A stretch of DNA of 24,462 bases from JAHDBG01 sp963922315 (GTDB taxonomy: Bacteria > Pseudomonadota > Gammaproteobacteria > Chromatiales > Chromatiaceae), in the NCBI GenBank assembly GCA_963922315.1, contig CAWUID010000031.1, forward strand, positions 1 through 24,462. Direction: 5' to 3'. The notes beneath the pieces are model-generated. The model searched no databases. It worked only from the letters and a program-made list of their open reading frames with translations, and had not been told where the DNA came from. This document shows positions 7,882 to 15,800 of this stretch, piece by piece; positions within the stretch are counted from its first letter, which is position 1; each line of letters begins with the position of its first letter. Position numbers and translations under genes: made by a program.

Positions 7882-8163
7882 TCAGGCAGATATGTGGTCT
7901 CGACCTTCGCGCAATCTGCGGATGGTATTAACCCCGGAGACTAAGGGAGTCACTGGCTTTGTATTTCTTACAGTGTCCATAAATTCCTCGAAATAGCGCT
8001 GTTTTTCTTCTCTTTCAAATACATAATTCAACGCTTCATTAACGGTTTTAGTTTTTTCGCCACGACGCAAATTGGCTAATCGCCGTCTGTTTTGAGGTGT
8101 TAAATATACTGTTACGCGCTCTACTGGCTCACGAAGTGCGGTTGTCATTGTCGTAGATTCCAT
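7882..8163 (-). CDS. Antitoxin partner of the PIN toxin, probable ribbon-helix-helix type
   Basis: A 93-residue charged protein directly upstream of the PIN toxin. Its first half (residues ~17-50: ERVTVYLTPQNRRRLANLR, then a Thr-Val-Asn-Glu-Ala-Leu helix) has the beta-strand plus two-helix look of a ribbon-helix-helix DNA-binding domain. The second half is acidic-basic helical sequence that would wrap the toxin. A second Met six codons in (at 8148) has a better ribosome-binding sequence (GGAA about 9 bases before it), so the true protein may be 88 residues. It likely represses its own operon by binding the palindrome just upstream at 8182-8210. The antitoxin family is assigned from context more than from sequence. 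Confidence 0.75.
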   Translation of the reverse strand: MESTTMTTALREPVERVTVYLTPQNRRRLANLRRGEKTKTVNEALNYVFEREEKQRYFEEFMDTVRNTKPVTPLVSGVNTIRRLREGRDHISA

Positions 8164-8181
8164 TTGTAAGGCAATACATCG

Positions 8182-8210
8182 TATATGTCTTCATTATACG
8201 AAGACATATA
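8182..8210 (-). promoter_or_regulatory. Toxin-antitoxin operator: perfect 11-bp palindrome over a TATAAT -10 box
   Basis: TATATGTCTTC (8182-8192) and GAAGACATATA (8200-8210) are perfect inverted arms with a 7-base spacer. On the minus strand the spacer contains an exact TATAAT (8193-8198) about 30 bases before the antitoxin ATG. No good -35 was seen. An antitoxin dimer bound here would cover the -10 box, the usual autoregulation of such pairs. The site sits between the thiL stop and the antitoxin start. Confidence 0.7.
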
Positions 8211-8217
8211 GAGTCGA

Positions 8218-9219
8218 TTAAGTATCAGGTTGCATGTTCTGACATACTTCTGCCAAGTCGGCAAAATGATCATAGCCAGCACCTGGCGTACACCGGGTGC
8301 CATCCGGTAACACCATCACCATTGTTTCTGCCGCTGTGATTTCACCAATACAGTTGACTGGTACTGCCAGATCGCGGGCAATTTGCCGGATACGGGCTTC
8401 ATCAGCTCTGGCGGCGGTAAACAGCAGTTCATAATCATCGCCGGCACTGACTGGCAGTTGCCAGTCCTGCGTCTGCTCTATATATGCCCGGACTGTTGCA
8501 GACAGAGGCAAATGTTGCGCCAGAATTTGTGCTACGACCCCGCTGGCAGTGCAGATATGTTGCAGATCAGCACCGAGTCCGTCTGAGATATCGATTGCTG
8601 CATGTGCGACTTGTCGCAAAGCACAGCCGAGGGCGACGCGCGGGGTGGGGCGATCCAGATGCGGTTGCACACTGGATCGTGCTCCGGCGTCGAGCGGGTA
8701 CCGACCTTGTTGTGCAGCCAATGCGAGTCCCGCATCTCCCAAAGTGCCGCTGACATAAATGTTGTCACCAACTCGTGCACCAGCACGACGTAATGCCTGA
8801 TCAGGCGGGACATAACCGTGTGCCTGCACGGTGATGCTGAGCGGCCCCCGAGTGGTATCGCCGCCGATCAGTTGTACCTGATAGGTTGCGGCGAGTGCAC
8901 TGAAGCCTTGCATAAAATGGGTTAGCCAGGTGGTATCTGCCGCAGGCAGGGTGAGGCTCAGTGTCACCCAGGCCGGGGTGGCGCCCATCGCTGCCAGGTC
9001 GCTCAGATTAACAGCGAGTGCCTTGTGCCCCAGATTCGTCGGGTTTGCATCCGCAACAAAATGTCGTCCGGCGACCAGAGTATCCATGCTGACAGCAAGC
9101 TGTTGTCCGGGAGGTATCCGAAGCAGGGCACAATCATCGCCGATGCCCAGTATCACGTCATCACGTGCTGCGGTAGCTTCCTGGAAATAGCGCCGGATGA
9201 CATCAAATTCACTCGCCAT
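8218..9219 (-). CDS. thiL: Thiamine-monophosphate kinase ThiL
   Basis: Phosphorylates thiamine monophosphate to thiamine diphosphate with ATP, the last step of cofactor synthesis. It is 333 residues with the family landmarks in order: GIGDDCALL (residues 25-33), VSMDTLVAGRHF, VNLSDLAAMGATPAW, GGDTTRGP, ISDGLGADL and SAGDDYELLF. The Asp residues in these motifs bind metal and phosphate. It overlaps nusB by 11 bases, the classic riboflavin-nusB-thiL arrangement of proteobacteria. It is the last housekeeping gene of the leftward operon before the toxin-antitoxin pair. In many relatives pgpA follows thiL; here it does not. Confidence 0.96.
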   Translation of the reverse strand: MASEFDVIRRYFQEATAARDDVILGIGDDCALLRIPPGQQLAVSMDTLVAGRHFVADANPTNLGHKALAVNLSDLAAMGATPAWVTLSLTLPAADTTWLTHFMQGFSALAATYQVQLIGGDTTRGPLSITVQAHGYVPPDQALRRAGARVGDNIYVSGTLGDAGLALAAQQGRYPLDAGARSSVQPHLDRPTPRVALGCALRQVAHAAIDISDGLGADLQHICTASGVVAQILAQHLPLSATVRAYIEQTQDWQLPVSAGDDYELLFTAARADEARIRQIARDLAVPVNCIGEITAAETMVMVLPDGTRCTPGAGYDHFADLAEVCQNMQPDT

Positions 9220-9655
9220 CTGGTCTGGGTCGTGGCCGGGTCATACGTTCTTTCGGGCGTAACACTTGGGCAGTTTTATCCAGCGCACCGTTCACAAACC
9301 GGTGTCCCTGTTCTGCGCCATAGGTCTTCGCCAGCTCCACTGATTCGTTAATAATGACTTTGTAAGGTATTTCCAATCTTTGTGACAGCTCATACGTGGC
9401 CAAACGCAGAATGGCCCGTTCGACCGGATCAACACCAGATAAAGCTCGTCTGAGCTGCGGTTGTAGTTGTTTGTCCAACTGGTCATGCTGGCTGATCACT
9501 CCCTCGGTCAGTTCGCGAAAATACGCAAAATCAACTTTTTTGCTGGCATGTTCGGTAAACTGAGTGATAATCTCAGTAGCGGTCTGTCCGGCAATTTGCC
9601 ACTGATATATGGCTTGTACCGCCAGACGACGCGCTTTGCTGCGTTGATGACTCAT
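9209..9655 (-). CDS. nusB: Transcription antitermination factor NusB
   Basis: Helical RNA-binding protein that joins NusE (ribosomal protein S10) on boxA RNA to let RNA polymerase read through ribosomal RNA operons. It is 148 residues. The N-terminus (MSHQRSKARRLAVQAIYQWQ) and the central motif with Asp-Pro-Val-Glu-Arg-Ala-Ile-Leu-Arg followed by Pro-Tyr-Lys-Val-Ile-Ile-Asn-Glu and Glu-Leu-Ala-Lys are standard. The final FVNGALDK motif near residues 121-128 is also canonical. It overlaps ribH by 4 bases upstream and thiL by 11 bases downstream, so all three are translated together. Confidence 0.96.
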   Translation of the reverse strand: MSHQRSKARRLAVQAIYQWQIAGQTATEIITQFTEHASKKVDFAYFRELTEGVISQHDQLDKQLQPQLRRALSGVDPVERAILRLATYELSQRLEIPYKVIINESVELAKTYGAEQGHRFVNGALDKTAQVLRPKERMTRPRPRPDGE

Positions 9656-10149
9656 GAGCTGGAGGTATCCGCCAGGTCAATTTGGCGGAGCAGATTCACC
9701 ATTTCTATCGCACAGGCAGCCGCTTCGCTGCCTTTATTGCTCGCTTTGCCGCCAGCTCGGTCCATTGCCTGTTCCAGGCTATCCACAGTGAGGACGCCAA
9801 AGCTGACTGGCAGGCCATACCGACGCATCGTCTGCGAGATGCCGCTGACACACTCTCCGGCAACATAATCAAAGTGTGGCGTATCGCCCCGGATGACGGC
9901 ACCGAGGGCGATCAGTGCGGCATAACGTCCTTGTGCTGCCAGCTTATCCAGCACCAGAGGAATTTCAAACGCACCAGGCACTTGCACCCGTGTGATCTGA
10001 TCTGCGGTCACGCCGTGTTGTAGCAGGGTGTCTATAGCACCAGCTTCCAGCGGGTTAACGACTAGTTGATTCCAGCGGGTGACCACCAGGCCGAATTTTG
10101 CCTGTGGTGGCGCGCTGAGCTGGCCAGTCACGGTGGTTGGTGAGTTCAT
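9652..10149 (-). CDS. ribH: 6,7-dimethyl-8-ribityllumazine synthase RibH
   Basis: Lumazine synthase, which condenses the pyrimidine intermediate with 3,4-dihydroxy-2-butanone 4-phosphate in the penultimate riboflavin step. It is 165 residues. Visible motifs are VPGAFEIPLVLDKLA, the loop GAVIRGDTPHFDYVAGE (containing the catalytic His), PVSFGVLTVD and ASNKGSEAAACAIEM. The N-terminal extension of about 15 residues is rich in Pro, Thr and Ala and is not conserved. The substrate butanone phosphate is made by the gene just upstream, 21 bases away, so the pathway order is reflected in the operon. Confidence 0.96.
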   Translation of the reverse strand: MNSPTTVTGQLSAPPQAKFGLVVTRWNQLVVNPLEAGAIDTLLQHGVTADQITRVQVPGAFEIPLVLDKLAAQGRYAALIALGAVIRGDTPHFDYVAGECVSGISQTMRRYGLPVSFGVLTVDSLEQAMDRAGGKASNKGSEAAACAIEMVNLLRQIDLADTSSS

Positions 10150-10170
10150 GTTGTCTCCATCATCAAAAAT

Positions 10171-11283
10171 TCAGGTTGTCCGGGTGGCAACAAATTCGGT
10201 CACTTCCAAATCAAATCCGGCCAGGGCATGTAAGTGTTTCGGCGCACTCATGACGCGCATCTGGCGGATGCCCAGGTCAGTTAAGATTTGTGCCCCAATA
10301 CCGATGGTGCGCAGGTCGCCTGGCTGGTCTTTGTTAGTCGTCACTGAGGCTTGCTGACCCAACCGGTGTGCTTCAATCTGTTGCACGATAGATCGATTGG
10401 TATCGTAATTGCGTAAGATCACGATTACACCAGATCCGGCCCGGGCTACATAATCCATCGCATCACGCAGTGGCCAGCTGTCATTGAATGTGCCGGAAAA
10501 TAAGTCGCACAATGTATTCTGCACATGCACCCGTACCAGAACGGGTTCGTTTTTTTTCAGTGCGCCATATACCAGCGCCAGATGAATGTCATTGCTGATC
10601 TGATCCTGGTAGGCAATGAGGCGGAAAGTGCCATACTGTGTTGGCAAATCACAATGGCTGATGGCTTCGATGGTGTGTTCATTGCGGATGCGATATTGAA
10701 TCAGATCAGCAATAGTACCGATTTTCAGGTCATGCTGGCGGGCAAATATTTCGAGTTCTGGCTGGCGTGCCATGCTGCCGTCTTCATTCAGGATCTCAAC
10801 GATCACCGCAGCGGGTTTCAGGTCAGCCAGACGGGCCAGATCGCAACCAGCTTCAGTATGTCCGGCGCGGACCAGAACGCCGCCTGGCTGTGCCATCAAT
10901 GGAAAGATGTGACCAGGCTGCACCAGATCATGTGGTTGTGCCTGATCAGCGACTGCTGCCAGAATGGTAGTTGCCCGATCGGTGGCTGAGATGCCAGTGG
11001 TCACACCGGCAGCCGCTTCTATCGACACAGTGAAGTTAGTGGCAGCCAGTTGATCATCTGTATTCACCATCAGCGGTAGCCTCAACTGACGGCAGTACTC
11101 ACGGGTGAGAGTCAGGCAGATCAGGCCGCGTCCGTAGCGTGCCATAAAGTTAATGGCCGCCGGGGTGATTTTTTCTGCAGCCATCACCAGGTCGCCTTCG
11201 TTTTCGCGACCGGCATCGTCCATGATGATGACCATACGCCCCTGGCGTAAATCTTCAATAATTTCAGCAGTAGTATTTAGCAT
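10171..11283 (-). CDS. ribB: 3,4-dihydroxy-2-butanone 4-phosphate synthase with a degenerate GTP cyclohydrolase II half (RibBA-like)
   Basis: A 370-residue fusion. The N-terminal ~200 residues are RibB, which makes the four-carbon precursor of riboflavin from ribulose 5-phosphate: DDAGRENEGDLVMAAE (Mg and substrate loop) and RAGHTEAGCDLARLA are intact. The C-terminal ~165 residues have the fold of GTP cyclohydrolase II, but the three zinc-binding cysteines are gone: the family Glu-Cys-Leu-Thr-Gly-Asp reads NTLCDL, and the Arg-Cys-Asp-Cys-Gly segment reads NDSWPLRDA. That half is therefore probably not a cyclohydrolase; such half-dead RibBA proteins are known in gammaproteobacteria, and a separate ribA is expected elsewhere. 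The gene leads the leftward operon. Confidence 0.93.
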   Translation of the reverse strand: MLNTTAEIIEDLRQGRMVIIMDDAGRENEGDLVMAAEKITPAAINFMARYGRGLICLTLTREYCRQLRLPLMVNTDDQLAATNFTVSIEAAAGVTTGISATDRATTILAAVADQAQPHDLVQPGHIFPLMAQPGGVLVRAGHTEAGCDLARLADLKPAAVIVEILNEDGSMARQPELEIFARQHDLKIGTIADLIQYRIRNEHTIEAISHCDLPTQYGTFRLIAYQDQISNDIHLALVYGALKKNEPVLVRVHVQNTLCDLFSGTFNDSWPLRDAMDYVARAGSGVIVILRNYDTNRSIVQQIEAHRLGQQASVTTNKDQPGDLRTIGIGAQILTDLGIRQMRVMSAPKHLHALAGFDLEVTEFVATRTT

Positions 11284-11323
11284 CTGATACTTAAAAACAG
11301 TAGTGTCATTTGTGGTTCTGATT

Positions 11324-11352
11324 GTTACATTGAATGTAAAGTTTAATGTCAG
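11324..11352 (-). promoter_or_regulatory. Likely ribBA promoter with an embedded palindromic operator
   Basis: On the minus strand a CTGACA -35 (11347-11352) is followed by exactly 17 bases and then a TGTAAC -10 (11324-11329), giving a leader of roughly 35 bases before the ribBA ATG. A perfect palindrome, TTACATT-G-AATGTAA (11325-11339), overlaps the -10 and the spacer, where a repressor could block polymerase. The -10 box matches consensus at four of six positions, so confidence is limited. Confidence 0.42.
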
Positions 11353-11414
11353 GACAACTTTCGAGCCAATTCATCTGAGATGCAGGCAAATCACGGACAA
11401 CTTCACTCTGTGAT

Positions 11415-11439
11415 TATAATACCTGAAGGGTATCTTCAG
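11415..11439 (+). promoter_or_regulatory. Candidate promoter of the biosynthetic operon (TATAAT plus dyad)
   Basis: An exact TATAAT lies at 11415-11420. Three bases later comes a dyad, CTGAAG (11423-11428) and CTTCAG (11434-11439), that would span the transcription start, where an operator often sits. The -35 region (about 11392-11397, CACGGA) is poor, so an activator might be needed. The resulting leader would be about 215 bases long. Confidence 0.35.
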
Positions 11440-11642
11440 TAGCGATATGCAACTGGCTTTGCAAATGTTGTCAGGTAACAATATCGGTCTTGCTGAAACC
11501 GGAGACTTGAGGCCACAACGACCTGACGTAACGACAAGCTGGTTATACCGCTTGAAACCGGTAGTTTTGCCGACGAAAAGACCATTTTGCATGCTTTTCC
11601 GGCTTGTTCTGACAAGGTGTGTCACTCTATGTGCGGTGAAGC

Positions 11643-12803
11643 ATGACCGCAAAATTTACAGGAAATTTTAGTTTGAATAACGCAAAGATTGTGAATGCAT
11701 GGAACGAATGGGATCCACTGGAGGAGGTGGTGGTCGGCAGTGCTGACCAGGCGTGTTTTGAGCCGACTGAGCCGGGCAGTCATCCGAAGCTACGTGATTC
11801 TGCCATTGCTGATCAGATCCCGTTTCCGGGTGGGCCGAAGCCACAGGCGATGCTCGACAAAACAAACGAAGAGCTGGCCGGATTTGCCGCTCTGCTTGAA
11901 TCACAGGGTGTAAAGGTGCGGCGGCCGGAGCCACAGGATTTCAGTCAGGCGATACAGACTCCCGATTTCACGGTGGCCAACCAGTATTGCGCGGTATGTC
12001 CCCGGGATGTGATGATCACCTTCGGGAATGAAATTCTGGAAGCGACCATGTCACGCCGGGCACGTTTTTTTGAGTACCTGCCATATCGTAAGCTGGTGTA
12101 CGAATACTGGCATGCTGATCCGCAGATGATCTGGAATGCAGCACCCAAGCCATCCATGGCCGATGCGATGTATCGGGAAGACTTCTGGGACTGGCCGCTG
12201 GCCGAACGTCATGCGCGGATGCACGAATTTGAATTTTGTGTCACGCAGGATGAAGTGATCTTTGATGCAGCAGATTGCAGCCGGTTCGGTCGCGATATTA
12301 TCGTGCAGGAATCCATGACCACGAACCGGGCAGGGATACACTGGCTGAAGCGGCATCTGGAACCACGTGGCTTCCGGGTACATCCGGTGCATTTTCCGCT
12401 GGACTTTTTTCCGTCACATATTGACTGCACCTTTGTGCCATTGCGTCCTGGCCTGATCCTGACTAATCCGGATCGTCCGCTGCGTGACGGTGAAGAACGG
12501 TTGTTTCTGGATAACGGCTGGGAATTTATCACCGCACCGGAGCCAACCTCCACGAATGATCAGATGCCGATCTTCTGTCAGTCGTCAAAATGGTTATCCA
12601 TGAATGTATTCAGCATCTCACCGACGAAGGTGGTATGTGAGGCACAGGAAAAGCTATTACAAGACCTGCTGGACCGGCATGGATTTGAGGTGTATCCGAT
12701 CCCCTTCCGGTATGTGTTTGAATATGGTGGTTCATTACATTGTGCGACCTGGGATGTCCGTCGGACGGGTGATTGTGAAGATTATTTTCCGAATCTGAGT
12801 TAG
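11643..12803 (+). CDS. L-arginine:glycine amidinotransferase, CyrA-like
   Basis: Predicted to move the amidino group from arginine to glycine, giving guanidinoacetate and ornithine. It is 386 residues and follows the AGAT family from end to end: AWNEWDPLEEVVVG near the N-terminus, TPDF (Asp108), FGNEILEATM, FDAADCSRFGRDI (Asp211), SHIDCTFVPLRPG (His259 and Asp261) and the nucleophile Cys367 in GGSLHCATWDVRR. Before the catalytic His it reads Phe-Pro-Ser (Phe256, Ser258), where human AGAT has Asn-Pro-Met. As I recall, cyanobacterial CyrA of cylindrospermopsin synthesis has the same Phe and Ser. The gene lies 12 bases before an NRPS-PKS whose first domain lacks a condensation partner, so guanidinoacetate is the likely starter unit. 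A saxitoxin SxtG-type role is the main alternative. Confidence 0.9.
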   Translation: MTAKFTGNFSLNNAKIVNAWNEWDPLEEVVVGSADQACFEPTEPGSHPKLRDSAIADQIPFPGGPKPQAMLDKTNEELAGFAALLESQGVKVRRPEPQDFSQAIQTPDFTVANQYCAVCPRDVMITFGNEILEATMSRRARFFEYLPYRKLVYEYWHADPQMIWNAAPKPSMADAMYREDFWDWPLAERHARMHEFEFCVTQDEVIFDAADCSRFGRDIIVQESMTTNRAGIHWLKRHLEPRGFRVHPVHFPLDFFPSHIDCTFVPLRPGLILTNPDRPLRDGEERLFLDNGWEFITAPEPTSTNDQMPIFCQSSKWLSMNVFSISPTKVVCEAQEKLLQDLLDRHGFEVYPIPFRYVFEYGGSLHCATWDVRRTGDCEDYFPNLS

Positions 12804-12815
12804 CGGCAGCACAAT

Positions 12816-15800
12816 ATGCAACAGGTATTGACCGACTGTGTGCAGGATTTATTCGCGGTACAAGCAAAGCGTACTCCCGATGCAATCGCGGTGGTGGCAG
12901 ATGAACAGACCCTGACCTACCGCGAGCTGGATGCACAGGCAGAACAGTTAGCAGGTCGTCTGACTGAACTGGGCATTTGCGCCGACCGCCTGGTCGGGGT
13001 GCGCCTGGAACGCAGTCCGGAACTGATCATCAGCCTGCTGGCAGTGCTGAAGGCGGGTGGGGCGTATCTGCCACTGGATCCGACCTATCCGGCAGAACGA
13101 CTGGCATTCATGCAGGCTGATGCGAAGGTATCAGTCCTGCTGACACCAACAGCACCGGATCAGGGTTCGGTGGCCGTCGAAAGATGTGCGCATAATCCAG
13201 GTCAGAGTAATAAAAGTCCTGTGGCTGATCCTGCGGATCGGTTGGCCTACGTGATCTATACCTCTGGCTCGACCGGACAGCCGAAGGGCGTGGCGATGCC
13301 GCATCGCGGCCTGGTGAACCTGCTGCACTGGCATGCGCAGGCCCGGCCCGAATCGGTCGGGCTGCGTACCCTGCAATATTGTGCCAGCAGCTTTGATGTC
13401 TCATTCCATGAGATCTTTTCAACCCTGTGCTCCGGCGGCACACTGGTACTGGTGACCGAGGCGGTACGGCGCGACCCGTATGCGCTGGCACAACATATCC
13501 GTGCACAGAGTGTGCAGAGATTGTTTATGCCGGTTGCCGGCCTGCACCAGTATGCCGAGGCGGTGGACGCAGAGACCCTACCGACTGACCTGCGAGCCGT
13601 GATCACGACCGGCGAACAATTGCGCATCACACCCGCTGTGCGCGACCTGTTTGCGCAGACCGGTGCGGTGCTGCACAACCACTATGGCGCAACCGAATTT
13701 CAGGACGCGACGACATATACATTGACCGGCGATCCGGCAGACTGGCCGGATGTGGTGCCAATGGGGCAGCCGATCAGTAACGTACAGGTGCAGGTACTGG
13801 ACCGCGACTTACAGCCGGTACCGGCGGGTGCCGCAGGTGAGTTGTACATCGGTGGTGCCGGACTGGCGCGAGGCTATCTGCACCGACCGGAACTGACCGC
13901 AGAACGGTTCATACCGCACCCGGCGGGTACCGGCAGACTATACCGCACCGGCGACCTGGCGCAGTATCACGCTGATGGTACGCTGGAACACCTGGGACGG
14001 GCAGATGCCCAGGTGAAGATACGTGGCATCCGGGTTGAGCCGGGTGAAATAGAGACCGCGATCGCACAACACCCGGCGATCCGGCACATTGCGGTCGTGG
14101 CGCAGACCATCGCGGACCAGCCACACCTGATCGCCTATGGTGTGCTGCGCGATGGACCTGAGGGCACAGGTCAGACAGCTACCAGAATCGAAACCCAACT
14201 GCACGACCAGCTGGCCGCTCAACTGCCCGACACCCTGCTGCCGGCCGCCTACCTCTGGCTGGACGCATTGCCGCAGACCCCGAGCGGCAAGTTGGACCGG
14301 CGCGCCCTGCCGATGCCACAACACCTGCGGCGTGGCCTGGCCGAATCGGCCAGGCCGCCACAAACCGACCTCGAAACACACCTGGTCCAGATCTGGCAAC
14401 AGGAACTGCATCTGGCAGCAGTCGGTACCCAGGACAAATTCGCCGATCTGGGTGCAACCTCCCTGCTGCTGACCCGCCTGTACCAGCGATTGCAACCCGA
14501 CTATCCGGATCGGCTGACCCCCCTCAGCCTGTACCAATACCCGACCATCCAGGCATTAGCAGCCCACCTCAGTGGCACCGGAGAAACTGACCAGACACCG
14601 CCAGCCGCACACAGCCGCACAACACGCACCACCTCATCAGAAGCGCAGACCGACATCGCAATCATCGGTCTGGCCGGACGCTTCCCGGGTGCCCCGGACC
14701 TCGACACCTACTGGCGTAACCTGCGGGAAGGTGTCGAATCCCTGACCGAGTTCAGCGCGGCAGAACTGACCCGGGTCAGCCAGGCGCAGAAAGACCATCC
14801 GAACTACGTCAGAAAGGGAGCCATCCTGCAGGACATCGACCAGTTCGATGCCGACTATTACAACCTGAACCGCAAAGAAGCGCGGTTGATCGACCCGCAA
14901 CACCGCCTGGCACTGGAATGTGCCTGGGAAGCCTTCGAACAGGCCGGCTACAACCCGGAGACCTGTCCGGGTACCGTCAGCGTGTATGCCGGATGCAGCA
15001 GCAGCACCTATCTGATCAATAATGTCCTGCCGAGCCGGGGCGGCACGCTGGCACAACCCCTGATCGAGGCGGACCTGCAACAACTGCAGATCAAACTGGG
15101 CAACGACCGCAACTACCTGCCGACCCGAATCTCGTACCAACTGAACCTGCAGGGGCCGAGCGTCAACGTGCAGACCGCGTGTTCGACCGGACTGGTCGCG
15201 GTGCACCTGGCGAGCCAGAGCCTGCAGACCGGCGAAAGCGACCTGGCCCTGGCAGGTGCCATCTCCCTGATCATCCCGGACAAAAGTGGCTACCAGTACG
15301 AAGACAGCATGATCCGTTCACCAGATGGACATACCCGCACCTTCGATGCCCAGGCCGCTGGCACCCTGTTTGGTAATGGCGGCGGCTTCGTCCTGCTGAA
15401 ACGCCTGTCAGAAGCCCAGAGTGATGGCGACCACATCATCGCCGTGATCAAAGGCAGCGCAATCAACAACGATGGCGCGACCAAAATCGGCTACACCGCG
15501 CCGAGTGTTGAACGCCAGGCCGCCGTGATCCGCGACGCACTGAGCGCCGCCGACGTGAGCGCAGACACGATCAGCTACGTCGAGGCACACGGCACCGGTA
15601 CACAGATGGGCGATCCGATCGAAATCGCCGCCCTGACCCAGGCCTACCGCGAGCAAGTGCCAGAGATCGCAGACCAGAGCTGCGCGATCGGTTCCGTCAA
15701 GACCAACATCGGCCACCTGGACGAAGCGGCCGGCATCGCCGGCCTGATCAAGACCGCCCTGGCCCTGTACCACCGTCAGATCCTACCCAGCCTGAACTAC

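Larger units (their letters stand above)
11284..11642. other. Divergent control region between ribBA and the biosynthetic operon
   Basis: A 359-base stretch without a convincing gene. The left end carries the ribBA promoter candidate; the middle carries a rightward TATAAT with a dyad. From about 11440 to 11642 there is a long potential leader: GTCAGGT (11470-11476) can pair with ACCTGAC (11521-11527), and AAGC-T-GGT-TAT-ACC-GCTT (11536-11553) forms a stem with one bulge. The FMN riboswitch consensus was looked for on both strands and is absent. Short open frames here (e.g. 11447-11671) show no protein-like sequence. Confidence 0.55.

Noticed and set aside
11284..11642. FMN riboswitch upstream of ribBA
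   Set aside because: The conserved core blocks of that riboswitch were not found on either strand.
13938..14537. A 199-codon minus-strand open frame inside the NRPS gene
   Set aside because: It lies fully antisense to the adenylation and PCP domains and shows no family features.
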